Shown: one piece after another, positions 13,601-25,571 of the stretch
How positions within the stretch are numbered: the stretch's first letter is position 1
How the letters are laid out: every line of letters begins with the position of its first letter
The notes under the pieces: generated by a model
The model's database searches: none
The model's input: the letters and a program-made list of their open reading frames with translations, nothing else
Told to the model about the DNA's origin: nothing
Made by a program: the position numbers and the translations under genes
Assembly: GCF_001625305.1 (NCBI RefSeq)
Contig: NW_017804354.1
Location: forward strand, 92,902 to 156,901
Source: Branchiostoma belcheri
Lineage: Eukaryota; Chordata; Leptocardii; Amphioxiformes; Branchiostomatidae
Direction: 5' to 3'
DNA: 64,000 nucleotides

Positions 13601-16600
13601 CTGTGGTGTTCGCTGGTGATTCTGTGTATCTGGATGCCCTGGAGTACAGACAGGTAAGGCCATGTGTGTGCTGTTTAGCCTTGTTCATGTGAAGTCACCC
13701 AAACTGCGATTCGGGTAACTCGCATTCCTCACATCTGGTGCACGTGCCTTTGAAACCGTGTCCGATCACAATTCGCTTGAGCTACATTTATTGTTGTTTG
13801 ATGAAAACACGCAAGGTAGCGTGTTATTAATGTCAGAGGTCAACGACCTGCTTGCTGATGCCCCCCTCCCAGTGTATCTCGGCCAAATGCCGACGTGGTC
13901 CCGCCAGAGGCAGTGAAGCTCACCCTAGAACGGACACATTGTTTCACCATTACTGCTCTTTAAGTTGCTGCCACGTAAAAGTTGGTATTGCATATAAATA
14001 AAGAAATATCACCCCTTAATCCATGACCAGGCGAAGTTACATTGAAATCACATTGCGTTCAGACGCAAATCGCGATGCGGGAAAACAGATTCGAAACCAC
14101 CTCTAGAAGTGGTTTGGGATCGAGGCGCTTTCAATGTGATTTGGAGCATTCAAATGGAGCCACTTGAAACCGGCTTTGGGGTAAACCACATGTAAAACGC
14201 CTTCACTGACTTTACATAAACACGGCCAGTCAACCTTGCAGGATCATTATAAAACAATTATATACATTGTTGCCCATAAGCCATCTGCAGATATGATTTC
14301 ACTGTGATACTAAGTGTAAATGGGTGGAAGAATGCAAAACAGATGATGCTGTAATTTGATGTTTATCCAATAATGGAGAAAGCTGGTGTGTTACGCCGAA
14401 AGGCGGTTATACCTGCTATTCAGATACAGATAGACACATGCTGACGTTCTATAATAAATGGTTTATTGGCCAAACATCACCCGTGCAATCGCAGCCTTAT
14501 AGTGCTGAATTGATGCAGGGGTTACAATCAACTGATATGATACAAATGGTAATAATACACATAATAATACAGCCACATAATACACAATGTCATGATACAT
14601 ACATGTATTTGTTCCACATTTTTGTGGAACTGCCGCAAGGGTCTGTGCGGCTGCCATTCGGCGCCACAATGTGACCTCAATACGGCTTTCACCAACCGAA
14701 GTTAGGTACCCATTCACACCTGGGTGGAGTGAGGAAAGTCGTGTAAAGTTCCTTTCCCAAGGGCACAACGTCGGGCGCATGTTCAGACATGTCCTGGGTA
14801 CGACTCGGGATCGAACCCGGGTCTCCCAGTTCACAGTCGAATAATCTACGCCACACCAGAGTGACTTAGATAACTAAAGCAATAAATTGGATTACATTTG
14901 ACAAGTGCAAATATGGTGTGGTCTATATGTATATAAGGTCTATGTATAAATCCTCATGATAAGTGCGTATGGTTACCTCCTATGACTGAAGATAGAGGTA
15001 CGTTGAATAATCTTTGTTTGGATTGCTGGATGATGTTGTAGTTGATGACTCAGAGTTGATGTTCCTTTCCCAGATGTCTGGACGTGCAGGCAGAAGAGGG
15101 TTTGATTCTGTTGGCAATGTGGTATTTTTTGGGTTGCCTAAGCCGAAGATCAACCGACTGCTTGCCGCTAATGTCCCTGAGCTGACAGGGAACTACCCGC
15201 TAACTCCCAGCCTGGTGCTCAGGGTCATGCTGCTGACGGCTCAGGGGGACGACAAAACTGATGCCTTTAACAAGGTGTGTCATCAGAACACAAGTTACGA
15301 ATAGGCCCTATATTAATTATACAGAGTCATGTAGCTTTTCCTTTACATAAAACCTAATGCATGCACAATGAGAATACATGTATGTTTAATGTGTCTGAGT
15401 AACCAAATTTTGTACGTGTACTTAATAAAAGTCAGAATGTACATGTAGAATAGTTATTGTGACCATCTTGTCTCATGTACGTTTAACATGATAACTCTCT
15501 TGAACTGAAAGGTGAAGTTTTGTGACTGTTCCCCAGGCTCTCAATCTCCTGAAGCATCCGTTCCTGTCTCACAACCAGCCACAGTTTCTAGCCCAGCTGC
15601 AGCACCACTTCCTCTTCAGCATACAGTTCCTCATGCGTCAGGTCTGGAATGTTGAGACTTATAACCCCTTAGAGAAAAGCTAGAACACTGGACTACGGAT
15701 TCCAGTTGTCACCATGAAAAAACAAACAAAGTACATTTAGTCCAGACTTATATGACTAGCAAACATGTTGGTAAAACTTTTAAAGTCTGCATTCAACCTT
15801 TAGGATGTCTGATCTGAAAAGACTCGCAGAATAGCTCAGACTACTTAATCTGCACCATAACAGTTATACCTCCCAGAATGCAGAATATATCTTTTATTCA
15901 AGTTCTACTACGTGGTGTACACATGTATAGGGGTGTCCTGCATTGGTACCAGAGTTTGTAGTTGTGGAGAGTGGTTCCCCATGTGAAGGAACAGTCTGCT
16001 CTGTATTGTTCTACAGGGCCTGCTAGACCTGGAGGGCACCCCGCAAGGCATGGCAGGCCTGGCCAGCCACCTGCACTATCATGAACCCTCCAATTTCATC
16101 CTGGTGTGGCTGCTGCAGAAGGGCATCTTTCACCAGATCTGTGTGCCTGAAGACGGTCAGTTCTGGCATGGTCTTTGATACTTTATTAGGATATCCATAA
16201 GTTGTGCAGTATCAGTAACGTTAGCATCATGCAACCCTTACTGTAGACTGGAATGTCTCACCCCAGTTTAGAATAATCAAAGAATACTGTAAATGCAGAA
16301 ACTTTTGTGATGGTTTCATTTTCGCAATGTCCTCGCACTGCAAAATCCACAAATGTGTTTATTGAATAAAACCACCACAACTAAGGTATCTGCATGACTA
16401 TTTCCTGTTCTTTTCTGACTTGGTATTGGAATTTACAGAGTTTGTAAGGACTAATTAATATGAAGAACAACTTAGTCCTCTTTCAATACAGCTTCAGAGC
16501 TGGTTTCAATTGCTAACATTCTAAATTTCATTTTCTACTTTTAAGGTTCTACCAGTCACTTCTCTGACGACGTGTTACGTCGATTGGTGCTGATTCTGGC

Positions 16601-19600
16601 TAACCTGTTTGGGAGGAGCTACCTGCGAGCTACAATCACTCCACAAACAGTCAAGGACATGAAACAAAGAAAGGAACTCAGCCAGTCAAAGGTACACACA
16701 GTGCACATTTTGCCGAAGAAAGGGTACTTTAAAAGCTTGTAAAGTACGGAAACTTTGCAGAAATTCAAGGGACTCCTATATGAACATGTTTGTGGTGGTG
16801 GATTTTGCCGGTGTTGTGCGAGGGCTGATATTTTGCAAGGAGTAGTGGGCATTCCCTTCAAACCCGGAAGTAAAGTGGGTATTTGCTAAGAAGAGAAAAA
16901 AAACCAGTAAATTTAGATTTATTTAAGGTTTGATGGATTCGCTTCAAACTTGGTATGAACACGCAGGAGCACACTCTGGACATGGCCACGCAAAGAAATT
17001 CCTGGGCATTCGTGGGCGTTCGCTAAAAAGAGAAACCGCGTTTCATCTTAGCCATGCCGTGATGTAATTTGATTTTTTTGTTCTTTCAATAATAAACACT
17101 ACTGTAACAATTATAACACTTAAATACAATAATGTAACACTGTGTACTGTGCCCAGACTGTACCATTGGTTTTGCCACTTTATCAGGGTCTTAAATCAAC
17201 CATGTTGTGTAAAGAAAAAGAAATTTTAGGCAGCTATCAATTCTTTTACTATTCTGTAACTTCACTAAATGTTTCCTCACTATATAGTTGATTCTGGAAG
17301 ACCTCCCAGAATTTGTGTCTTCATCCATCCGGCAGTATAATCAACAGACGTGGAAATTGTTCCACTCCTACCTGTGTACTGTGGCAGAGGCCCTGGCTCC
17401 TCAGCTTGGTCAGGAGACCAGCCTACCTGCTTCCCAAATAGGTAAAGAACTTTGCAACAGTTACAATGTGCTGTAAGAAAAGAAAAAGAAAATTAAACAT
17501 GGACAGATTATTCTGTTTACCAAAGGAAAACATATTGTTTTTACTATGTTTCTTCTTCCTCTTCTGTTCCAAACACTAACCTCTAACCTGACCAATGACA
17601 TGATTTGTTGACGTCTGTCACCATGGTGACTGGTGTTAGGTTTCATAATGTTGCGATTTCATGGTCAGCTCTACTTCTGTCACCATATACTCGTAGTTCA
17701 TGTATGTAAATGTGTTTGAGCAAAAATTAACAGGGCATCTTAACCAATTGTCTGAAGGTAAACTTTATGCATTTGTTTTGCAAATGTTACATGTACTTAT
17801 TTTTGTATCATGATGATTTATGACTCTGTTATTAGGAATGAACCATTTGTTTTTGGTTTTGCGCAGTCAAGTCATAGTCTTATGAGACTGACTGACATAT
17901 CATAACATGTACTTATGATATACTAAAAAACTAAGTATGATTGTACACTTTACAAATTAGCCATAATATTTTTGTTTTTTTACTCCTTACCAGACTTCCT
18001 GTCAGCAGGCACTGGTGCCCCATCAGCAGACAGTCAGACACTGACAGCACAGCTCCGCCAGTCCCAGATTCACTTCAGTGTAGTTTCCACATTTGCTGCC
18101 CTCTCTGGCCTCAATGATGACAACTTTCAGGAGTCCGACAACATGTTTGAGGTAGTTTGTGTAATTCTTTATCCACTCTACATTTGTACATCACACTGTA
18201 TTATACATGTATGCTGTACATGCTGACACCAGTATAACGTTATATACAATCATGTAATCTCATGACAAAACAACAATGATGCAGATTGTATCCTCAGTTT
18301 TCCAAAAACAAATCTATAATAAGGCCACACCAATTTAATTTCTTGGTTAACGGATTTTTCTAGAAAGATAATGGAGTGGGCGGACGAAAAAAATAAAAAA
18401 CTAGAATTCCGAGATCTCATACCTCCATGAAATCTGATCTTGATATGTAAATGTAAATTTCTTCTTTAATTGTGCAAATGACCTCTGCATTAACATGATA
18501 TATGCATCGTGATGTATGTTAACTTTTGATTAACTTACAGATGTCCCAAGTATGACATTCTCATCATTCAACATTACGAAATCATAGAATTTTCGCATTA
18601 ATTATGCAAATTAGGTCATCATTTGCATAATTAGTATCTGTTGAAGGTCCGCCTGCCATAGGTTACATACATGTAGTAGTACAATGTAAAACACTGTAAT
18701 TATAGAATTTCCTCATTAATTATGCAAATAAAGTCCTCATTTGCATAATTTGCATTTAATTATGTACATCTCTCTCTCAGCTACCTACACACCAAAAATA
18801 ATGAAAATGTGTTGTTCCTGTCTGGACTTATTGGCTTTTAAACATTTCGCCAGAAAGTGCCCTGCAGTTCCAGAACAAGCCGCTAGGGGGCCCAAACTCA
18901 TGTGACTTCTTCCCAAGCACGAGAGCTACCTCCCATCAAAATTTCATGACTGACCCTAGCATGTCCAGATCGCGAGATATCAAAACCGGAAGTTGCGCTG
19001 CAGTACCAAGGGAAGCCACTAGGGGGACCAAAATCTAATCATTTCCAGTTTTCGTCACACCCTACCAACACACCAAGTATAAAACCAATCCATCCAGGCG
19101 TTCTTGAGTTATCTTGTTGACCAACAGACGGACAGACGGACGGACAGATAAACGCGACTGAAAATATAACCTCCATGACACATTTCATGGAGGTAATAAA
19201 AACAGGCCTAGGCATCCTATTATGGCCCAAAATGGTACGATAGAGCCATGAAGACAACACACCAGGCTGGTTCAAAAGTTAAACAATGAATTTTGAACTT
19301 TTAATGATGCCATTGCATTGAAAAATGGAATAACTAACAAGTAGGAAGAAAAGGACTGTTTTAAACTGTTCAGGGCAAAATATGAGCATTTTGCAGTTGA
19401 TTCTGAATGTTTATTTTTATTTGCAAATCAGAAAAAAATGAAGAAAATAAATTTTAGCCATATTTTTTCTGCAGTCTGTGCGACAAGGTCTGTACATGGA
19501 CATGGACTCAGCACCCACCTTTCTCCTGGAGAAACACGACAGACGGGGTCGTCGGCAGTACCTAAACTCCTATGCACTGGACTTCTTCAAACACCAATCC

Positions 19601-21663
19601 TACGATGCAATCATTAAGGACAATGGGTAAAAATCCATGATGATGGTCTACTTTTCAGTTCGGTTTAGTTCAGGCTAGGTCATCCTCTTGGAATGAAGTG
19701 CCACTCTCAGTCTTGCAACAGTTATATATTATATATTATTAAGCATCTTCCTGAGATATAATACTTGTTTTGGATATTTTTCTTAGTTGTTATTTCTGAA
19801 TCATACATGTAATGTTTTACTCCATCTGCCGTGATAATGATTTTGCAGTAAAACAATTTTGAAACTGAAATGTATTGTTAAGAAGAAATCAGTCACTCTA
19901 TACAATTCATGTACTTTGAAGATACTGGCCTTTTGATATGTTGAGACCAGAACCAATGTAAACTCTTCTTCAATGCATTTCAGGCTGAGAACTGGCTTTG
20001 CCTTCCAAGCGCTGAAGGACTTTATGATGACCATCAAGTCCATCTAGTAAGTCTTCCTCTTCCTTAAGTGTTTTTGGCGATGCCTCAGGGGAGCCCTATG
20101 GTACAGTATTGTGTGCAGTTTGCAAGAATTCTAGGAATTGTACAGGAATTTTGTCCACAGGCATTGAATGTCCACAGCAATGTCTCACAGCTCTGGTATT
20201 TTGCTGACACACATCTTTGCCCACAGTCCTACATGTACTAAGTGAAATTCCCGCATGGGGACCCTTGGGACAAACTTTCTGTAGGGATGCCCTTCTTTGC
20301 TTGGGGCGTGTTCACCAAACACTCAGGGGAGGGGAGGGGTGATCTACTAATCTGCACTGTATATGTCTAGACTTAACAGGTAACAAGGTATACATAATAA
20401 TATAAATACAGTTCAGTAGATCACTCCTACCCTCCCATGAGTGTATAGTGAACGAACCCTGGTGCTCCCAGAATTTGAAAGCTATTGCTAGAGACTTGCG
20501 ACCTCAACTGTTATTTTTAACAAACTCATGACAGACCGCAATGAGGTTTCCCATAATCATGAAATCATAACAGTGCCATGTGCAAACAATAATCCTAACA
20601 ACAACCACCATCGCCATGGCAATGTATGTTTTCATTGTCAGTCTTGTTGTTTAAGTCTGGATAACAAAGCTCTTCGTATACAATCAGAGAGCAAAGATGT
20701 TTGTTCAATAGAACCTCCTGCAGTCAGTTAATACCTTAGGTATGGATGAAATCTGTTGTTTTCTGTTATATTTCTTCTCCAGACATGTCCTCATTTTGAG
20801 CCCAATTGACCAGAAAATCATTATGCAGTCAGAATGCCAGTAACCTTGGTCTCATAATCTTTTATTACATAGTGTTACCTTTATAGCATTTCATTTGTCT
20901 GCCGGTAGAGTCAACTCTTTTTGGTTCCTTCCTAGATGCTTGAGGGTGGTTATATCCTCCTTTGAGTGATGTTGAGTTTGGTCAGTTTGTCCAATTGTAG
21001 TACGCCTGCTTTTTCTTCTCCTTCCTTTTTGGTACGTGTGTGGGAAGGCGCCTGCATGCACACTATGGACTCTTCCATTGCCATGAGTACAAATTTTAGG
21101 TGACGGATGGTTACCAAAAAGTGGAGTAGCTTATAAATCTGGAGCTTTGTTATCTCCAGTGATTTATCTACATCATGGCAGAGTTGATGCAGGGTATCAC
21201 ATAATAATCAATACAAATCACAATAATCAAGTAAAACACATAATAACACATATTAGCAGGTGAGTTTCTTAACTGGTTGACGTATAGAAAACCTCCAATA
21301 TCTTATGTTCTGCCAAAAAGAGGAGAGTGTTTTCTGAAATAAAAGAAAAGTTACTCATTTTTACAAGATATCTTGTGTTCTACCAAAATGATGAAATTAT
21401 TTTCGGAAATAAAAACTTCTAAAACAGTGAATACTTGTAGTTACTCTACTAATGGAGGGTACACAGATATCTTTATGACTTGTAGTGTTGTTGGTGAATT
21501 GTAACTCTTACAGATTTGGATTATTGAGAAATTATTATTCATCTTCAGCATCGCCCTGGAACAACTCGGACACGAAGAGGACAACGTGGTCATGGCATTC
21601 AAGCAACTTGCAGGGCGGTATGATGAAGCTTTCAACAATGCCTTTGGAAAGAATCGCACGTGA
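478..21663 (+). CDS. DDX60: DDX60-like DExD/H-box helicase, 3' part of gene (5' end outside window)
   Basis: The product is a superfamily 2, Ski2-like RNA helicase; vertebrate DDX60 is known as an interferon-induced antiviral co-factor of RIG-I-like sensing. Exons with matching phases: 478-627, 1042-1164, 1506-1601, 2486-2601, 3262-3356, [4924-5036, 5578-5700, 6663-6797, 7661-7836 or their second copies 8955-9067, 9349-9471, 10061-10195, 10328-10503], 11424-11597, 12009-12129, 12748-12900, 13549-13653, 15074-15274, 15537-15641, 16017-16155, 16546-16691, 17288-17441, 17994-18151, 19475-19626, 19984-20046, 21549-21663. Using one block only, this gives about 970 residues. Visible motifs: Walker A APTSSGKT (exon 1), DEVH split by the intron after 1601, SAT (LSATISNPQ), [13 protein letters not shown] (12748 exon), [11 protein letters not shown], and motif [13 protein letters not shown] (15074 exon). 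The length fits the C-terminal half of DDX60. Stop TGA is at 21661-21663, and an ATTAAA at 21732 could be the poly(A) signal. Confidence 0.93.
2737..2836 (-). mobile_element. tRNA-derived SINE fragment in DDX60 intron
   Basis: The reverse strand reads like a tRNA head: an A-box-like gtgtggtgtaacagcagag and a B-box-like gggttcgagtcc, then the tail motif cccttgggaaaggcact. The same tail motif follows tRNA-like heads at 14650-14864 and 61610-61740, which identifies one SINE family. Confidence 0.75.
5098..5503 (-). mobile_element. LINE (CR1/Jockey-like) 3' end, 5'-truncated, block A only
   Basis: The minus strand encodes a reverse-transcriptase C-terminal tail (about 60 residues, 5501-5316) containing [19 protein letters not shown], similar to the tail ending at 10800 ([18 protein letters not shown]). 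The left edge carries repeated ttgaatc units typical of CR1-type 3' tails. Block B has the uninterrupted intron at this position, so this is a presence/absence insertion. Confidence 0.82.
5813..6150 (-). mobile_element. tRNA-derived SINE with 9-bp target-site duplication, block A only
   Basis: The insertion is flanked by direct repeats atcaaggaa (5804-5812 and 6151-6159); block B has a single copy. On the minus strand it begins with a tRNA-like head: A box tagctcaattggtagag and B box ggtcgtgagttcaa. Inside lies a perfect 37-base inverted repeat (6013-6087) with a one-base centre. The tail is rich in ttc/gaa triplets. Confidence 0.88.
6807..7538 (+). mobile_element. Non-autonomous Helitron/Helentron-like element, block A only
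   Basis: This is an insertion of about 732 bases that block B lacks. The left end is a strong hairpin (gggttcaccac ... gtggtgaaccc, 6809-6842). The right end has an 8-bp hairpin (tatttgct/agcaaata) followed about 9 bases later by CTAG and then host TT. Hairpin plus CTAG is the hallmark of Helitron 3' ends. There is no coding capacity and no target duplication. Relatives: 35983-36767 (reverse), 30613-31955 (reverse), and 3' end fragments elsewhere in the window. Confidence 0.7.
7980..8028. repeat. (CA)n microsatellite ending at gap
   Basis: An uninterrupted CA dinucleotide run; the matching run in block B is at about 10642-10690, there continuing into (TA)n. Confidence 0.97.
8029..8048. other. 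Assembly gap (20 N)
   Basis: Twenty N characters directly follow a (CA)n microsatellite at the junction between the two near-identical DDX60 blocks. The fixed length suggests a placeholder gap rather than a measured one. Confidence 0.99.
8049..10678 (+). repeat. Duplicated DDX60 block B (exons 8955-10503)
   Basis: This is the second copy of the block, starting right after the N gap at the sequence matching 3973 and ending in a (CA)n run like block A. Exons: 8955-9067, 9349-9471, 10061-10195, 10328-10503, each the same length as its block A partner. The first exon is identical. The second and third differ only at three synonymous sites. The fourth differs at five codons, all amino-acid changing. 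About 190 bases at 9140-9320 are specific to B. The entry phase (1) does not match the exit phase of block A (2), so A cannot be spliced to B in frame. Confidence 0.9.
10642..10691. repeat. (CA)n(TA)n microsatellite
   Basis: A CA dinucleotide run followed by a short TA run in the intron after exon 10328-10503. It is the allelic or duplicated counterpart of the run at 7980-8028. Confidence 0.97.
10795..11337 (-). mobile_element. LINE (CR1/Jockey-like) reverse-transcriptase C-terminal fragment, frameshifted
   Basis: The minus strand encodes, in two overlapping frames, the thumb/C-terminal part of a non-LTR retrotransposon polyprotein: [20 protein letters not shown], then [20 protein letters not shown], then a tail with [15 protein letters not shown]. 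The frame change near 11000-11130 shows it is inactive. It lies in the intron between the duplicated block and exon 11424-11597. Confidence 0.85.
12340..12727. mobile_element. MITE-like interspersed repeat (copy 1)
   Basis: The segment from aaaggggcattatttaacat to tacataatgtagcttta matches 58136-58540 along most of its length (shared blocks: caccacaaact, cttactttgtaaag, tttactttttgtatc, acataatgtag). The two copies lie in introns of unrelated genes, so this is an interspersed repeat. It is non-coding and of unknown class. Confidence 0.65.
14650..14864 (-). mobile_element. tRNA-derived SINE in DDX60 intron
   Basis: Reverse strand: a tRNA-like head (tggtgtggcgtagatta, gggttcgatcc) followed by cccttgggaaaggaac and a cctcactccacccaggtg body shared with the SINE at 61610-61740. 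The intron 13654-15073 (1.4 kb) otherwise shows no coding signal. Confidence 0.8.
17500..17800 (+). mobile_element. Degenerate Helitron-like short element
   Basis: It contains gtttacc...ggaaaacatattg, a ttcttcctcttctg block, the palindromic caccatggtga, and a degenerate 3' hairpin (catttgttttgcaaatg) followed by ttac. These blocks match, in reverse orientation, the elements at 56629-56915 and 60033-60285. The terminal CTAG is lost here. Confidence 0.55.
18415..19198. mobile_element. TIR-bounded repeat in DDX60 intron
   Basis: A left end tacctccatgaaat and a right end atttcatggaggta form 14-base inverted repeats about 0.78 kb apart. The interior has repeated ttatgcaaat / tttgcataatt motifs and a gacagacggacggac stretch, also seen around 27.8-28.5 kb and 50.3-50.7 kb. 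No coding frame was found. Confidence 0.6.
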
Positions 21664-24436
21664 GACGCCCGGCCTCTAGACACGGAAAGAACCCTTGTGC
21701 AAGAATTCTTACTCAAATGCAAGCTGTAAAGATTAAATCAAATCTATGCTGCCTGTGTCAAGAAGACCAATACTGTTCTTTAAGATGAATTCCAATATCA
21801 AGATCTGAACATTCTAAGGCAATATTTGCAAATCAATATATAGATAGATTGATAAAGCCAAATAACATCTGATTCATTATAATTTACAATATTTCCATTT
21901 TTGGTGATGCTTCTGGAGTTAGACTAATAGACTAAGTGTAGTACTATGATATTTCGATTGCCATAAAGCAATTACTTAGTGCTTCGGGTTAGTATGAAAT
22001 ATGAGAAATATTTAAGACAAATAACTTGGGCGAATGTGAGGCATATGAAAACACTGGCCACATTAATCTAATGTCTTGCAAACTTCAGAAGCTCACTGCT
22101 TGAGGGGACCTCGAGCGCCGTAGGTGCGAGGTTCCTAGGGGGGTCCGGGGGCATGCTCCCCCTGAAAATTTGAAAAATGAACCTTCTAAAATGGCATTTC
22201 GTGCGTTTTCGAGAGGATTTCAAAGAAAAATAAAGAGATAAATTTTTATTCAATGACAAAGGTAGCAGTTTTTCTACGATTCCATTCTATCTTTTCAAGA
22301 AAAATCTTGGACCTTTACACAAAAAGTGGACCAAAACGTGGACCTTTACATAAAAAGTGGACCAAAAAGTGGACCGTTGAGCCTTCTTCCGAACCCCCCC
22401 CCCGGCCTACGGGCATGCATGTAGTGTTAAATGGCGTTTAGAGAAGGGATCCCTCCCCATGTCCGCCATGGGGACATTTAAAGACCGTTTACAGTTGAGT
22501 TTACAGTTGCTTGGTGAAGAGATTGATGGATTCCAAAGAGGGCTCTCAGACCTTTGTTGTGCAAGTGAACGCGCCTTCTGAATTTACAATTATTGTAATG
22601 ACCAGATAGCGAATACATGTAGTTTGTTACAATCTCCACTACATTATTACTAAAAGGAAATCATAGTCTTTTGGTAGAGGGTCTCCTTTTGTATGACATT
22701 AGTTTTCATAATGTTAGGATTTTCTTTATGATTGAATTGATTATATCTGAGAGTATAAATTTGTTACTAGATACATATATAATATTTACATTAACATTGA
22801 CAATTATCCTTATGACATGACAGTTTGCAATAAAGTTATAATTGGTGGACATTCGGATTCTTTCAAAATTATTTATTATCATAATAATAGTCAAATGCTC
22901 TTAACCACTGCGCCACCCGGCGCCAACTAGGCCATAAAGGGCCTTTCATCTATATATTACAAAATGTACAATGTAGTGCCCCAGTATAGAAGCAAATGCA
23001 GTAATTAATACACCAAATCAATGGCTCACAGTTGGTGAAAGTTTTTGTAGTTATGTAGCATGAATTATTTGTACTTGCCTGTTCATGGCCTGATAGGCCA
23101 CTAGAAGTGCAAAGTGATCATCTTGATCCAGTGAAAACTAATTCTTCCACTGATCATGAGAAAGAAGACAGATGCCACATGTGTATGTACAGTATTTACA
23201 GGTTCATTGTACTGGGGAAATTCCCGTAGGTCTTTTGGACCATAGCACAATGAACAGTGGAGCACGGCTTAACGTCTCATCCTAACACCTGCAACTCTTT
23301 TCAGTTGTGTGCATGTTAAGTGAGCAACAACAGCTGGGATTGAAATTCCCAAACTATATACATTGTATATATTCAGTGTCACTTTATACATGAAGAATAC
23401 AGCAGGCCTGTATCTTTTAAACCTGCCAAAGTATTCTTTATTGCCCATTGCACGTACGCTGTTGGTGGGAATTTTGAGCTCTGGAATCATGGTTTCGCTT
23501 ACTAATAGCGTTTTGGCAGAACAAGCGATTGTGTCATAAATATGCTGGTATGTCATGCAGTGATATGCCGGTATGACATCCTAATGTAAGTATAAGTGTA
23601 GAGAGCTTCGTTTGCTAGCACATTCAGGCATCCCATCTCTTCTTATAAATTAAATTAAATGCATTCTTTTGAGTTGTTAAACGTTTGCTGCTACTGCAAT
23701 TCAGCAACACATTCTTTTTACACTTTTGTAAGTGTTGTACAATGTTATCATCTTGTTGCTGCAATGTATACTTGTGTGTCCTTTACGTAGTCATTACGTC
23801 TATGGAACAGTTTTTTTTACTGAACCATGCTTACATGTATGTACAGTGCCTCAGTTGTTGTGATCCTTGGTAGGAGGTCCAATGAACTTTTACTTGACAG
23901 AGGAAGATGACTACAGTTTCAATACTCTTACTTGATTCTACAACACAATAACATTAACATGAATCATTGATGTTACTGGTAGTTCTACTCTATTGGGTGA
24001 TTCACTTTGTGCTATTTACATGGACGTAAATTACTTGTTCTCATTCTTCATATTACAAAATTAATGTATGTTACATCATCAACCATTTAATTGTTTCATG
24101 TTGATTTCAGCTAATTTACAGTCATTAACGCATGCAGTAATTGAAAATTGTCTACTTTGCTCACACTTTTCCTGCACTTTTTCTTGAATTGAGTATATTT
24201 TGCTGGTAGTCTTTAAAAGAAAGAAATCGCAGCCAAACAGGCACTTATAAGTAATACTATGCTTATTTACTAATAATCAAACAACTGATTTACCAGTTAG
24301 TTCTATTGATACAACCAAAAGCAATTATTGCAAGTCTGTCCACTGCCCCCTGCTGTTAACTGATCAGTTTCAGTTAAGTAAATGTAGTCAGTCTCAAGTT
24401 TTCCTTCCAGCCACCTGCCTTTTACATGAACCTCAT
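21664..24436. other. Intergenic region, repeats only
   Basis: There is no supported gene between the DDX60 stop and the LINE remnant. The stretch at about 22100-22150 (gaggggacctcgagcgccgt) recurs at 57942, so it is an interspersed repeat; about 22270-22380 holds short direct repeats (aaagtggaccaaaa). The segment 22975-23560 matches 37095-37650 and marks the left part of the duplicated receptor segment. Confidence 0.6.
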
Positions 24437-25555
24437 CCTATTGCTGAATATGTACTGAAAAATGTCTGAGAACCACTGATTCAGAAATGAGTTGTTGTGG
24501 TTCTAACTCACACTCACTGTACGTGTGTCGAGCTCGCTCGCAGTCTCCCCATGACTGTCTGTTTCCATTTCTCTCTCTCCTCCATCTCACAGCAGGCAGT
24601 TGACTTAGAGTCATTCCACTGTCGGCCTCTAGTTGCTTTATGTAAGTTAAATGTGGTCTTCCAAGACTTCTCTTTCCATGACTCGGGTTCCACAGTAAGA
24701 TTTCGTGTACTACCTTTTCCATTTTTCCTCCAACAGTGGCCTACAAAATGTAGTGTCCCCTTTGCCGTATTGTTTCAATCGGTAGTATGGTTTTGTACAG
24801 CTCACGGTTTGAAATTATTTGTGTCCATGCGATGTTCAAGACATTTCTCAGCATTCTAGTGTATGCCATTCAACTTTCTCTCCATTGTTTTTTCAGTGTC
24901 CAGCACTCTGACCATAGAGAAGGATTGATTCTATTGCTGCTTATAAATGAAACTGATTTCTGCAGCTGGGCTTAAATCAGTTTTCCACACTACTGATATC
25001 TTACTCATGGCTCCCCAATTAAACAAGAGCAGTTCTAACCTCAACACCTTTGCTTGAACTTTTTAACCAAGATCCCAAATATTTGAAGTCTCGCACACAC
25101 TTTAGAGCCTGACCTTTTGTTGATATCAGAGCTCCCTCCGGTTGGTTGAAAACCATATACCGGTACTCTGTTTTCAAATCATTGGCATGAAGCCCCACAA
25201 TTTTCGTAGCATTTTCTATTCTGTGCAATAATAACTGTGCTTCTGCTGTCATATTTTAGATAAGGGCAGTATCATCAGCAAAATCTGTGTCTGGTAATAA
25301 CTCCGCTGGGTATCTTCTGCTCTTTCTTGGCTTGAGTACAAATCCAGTGTATGACTGCTTTAAGATTCTGATCCTTGATACTGTCAATGAGTCTTCTAAG
25401 AGCTAATATCTGAGATCATGTTGATCTGCCTGGCTGAAAACCATTTGATTATTTTTTGTCAACATTTTGTTGTAAATTTTTGCTGCTGTAGCCGACAAAC
25501 TGATTCCTCTATAGTTTAGTTGCATAACCAAGGTCTCCCTTTTTTGGTAGTGAAA
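24437..25555 (-). mobile_element. Degenerate non-LTR retrotransposon reverse transcriptase
   Basis: Read from 25555 down on the minus strand: NYRGISLSATAAKIYNKML, then QILALRRLIDSIKDQNLKAV, then the catalytic-type box FADDTAL at about 25265-25290, then FKYLGSWLKSSSKG (about 25060), then the C-terminal GKRSLGRPHLTYIKQLEAD (about 24650-24720). The pieces lie in different frames, and the palm segment carrying the first catalytic Asp is missing between the second and third blocks. It is a dead copy just beyond the 3' end of the receptor copy A NHL exon. Confidence 0.88.
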
Positions 25556-25571
25556 AAAAGTGGTTGTGGCT

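Noticed and set aside
20045..20047. In-frame TAG at the end of exon 19984-20046 as the DDX60 stop
   Set aside because: It overlaps a perfect donor (gtaagt), and the exon at 21549 continues in phase with a typical acidic DDX60-like C-terminus ending at 21661.
23269..23556. Minus-strand ORF (95 codons) and its partner at 37368-37649 as a conserved small gene
   Set aside because: They are similar because the region is part of the segmental duplication; the frames diverge and no start or splice context supports coding.
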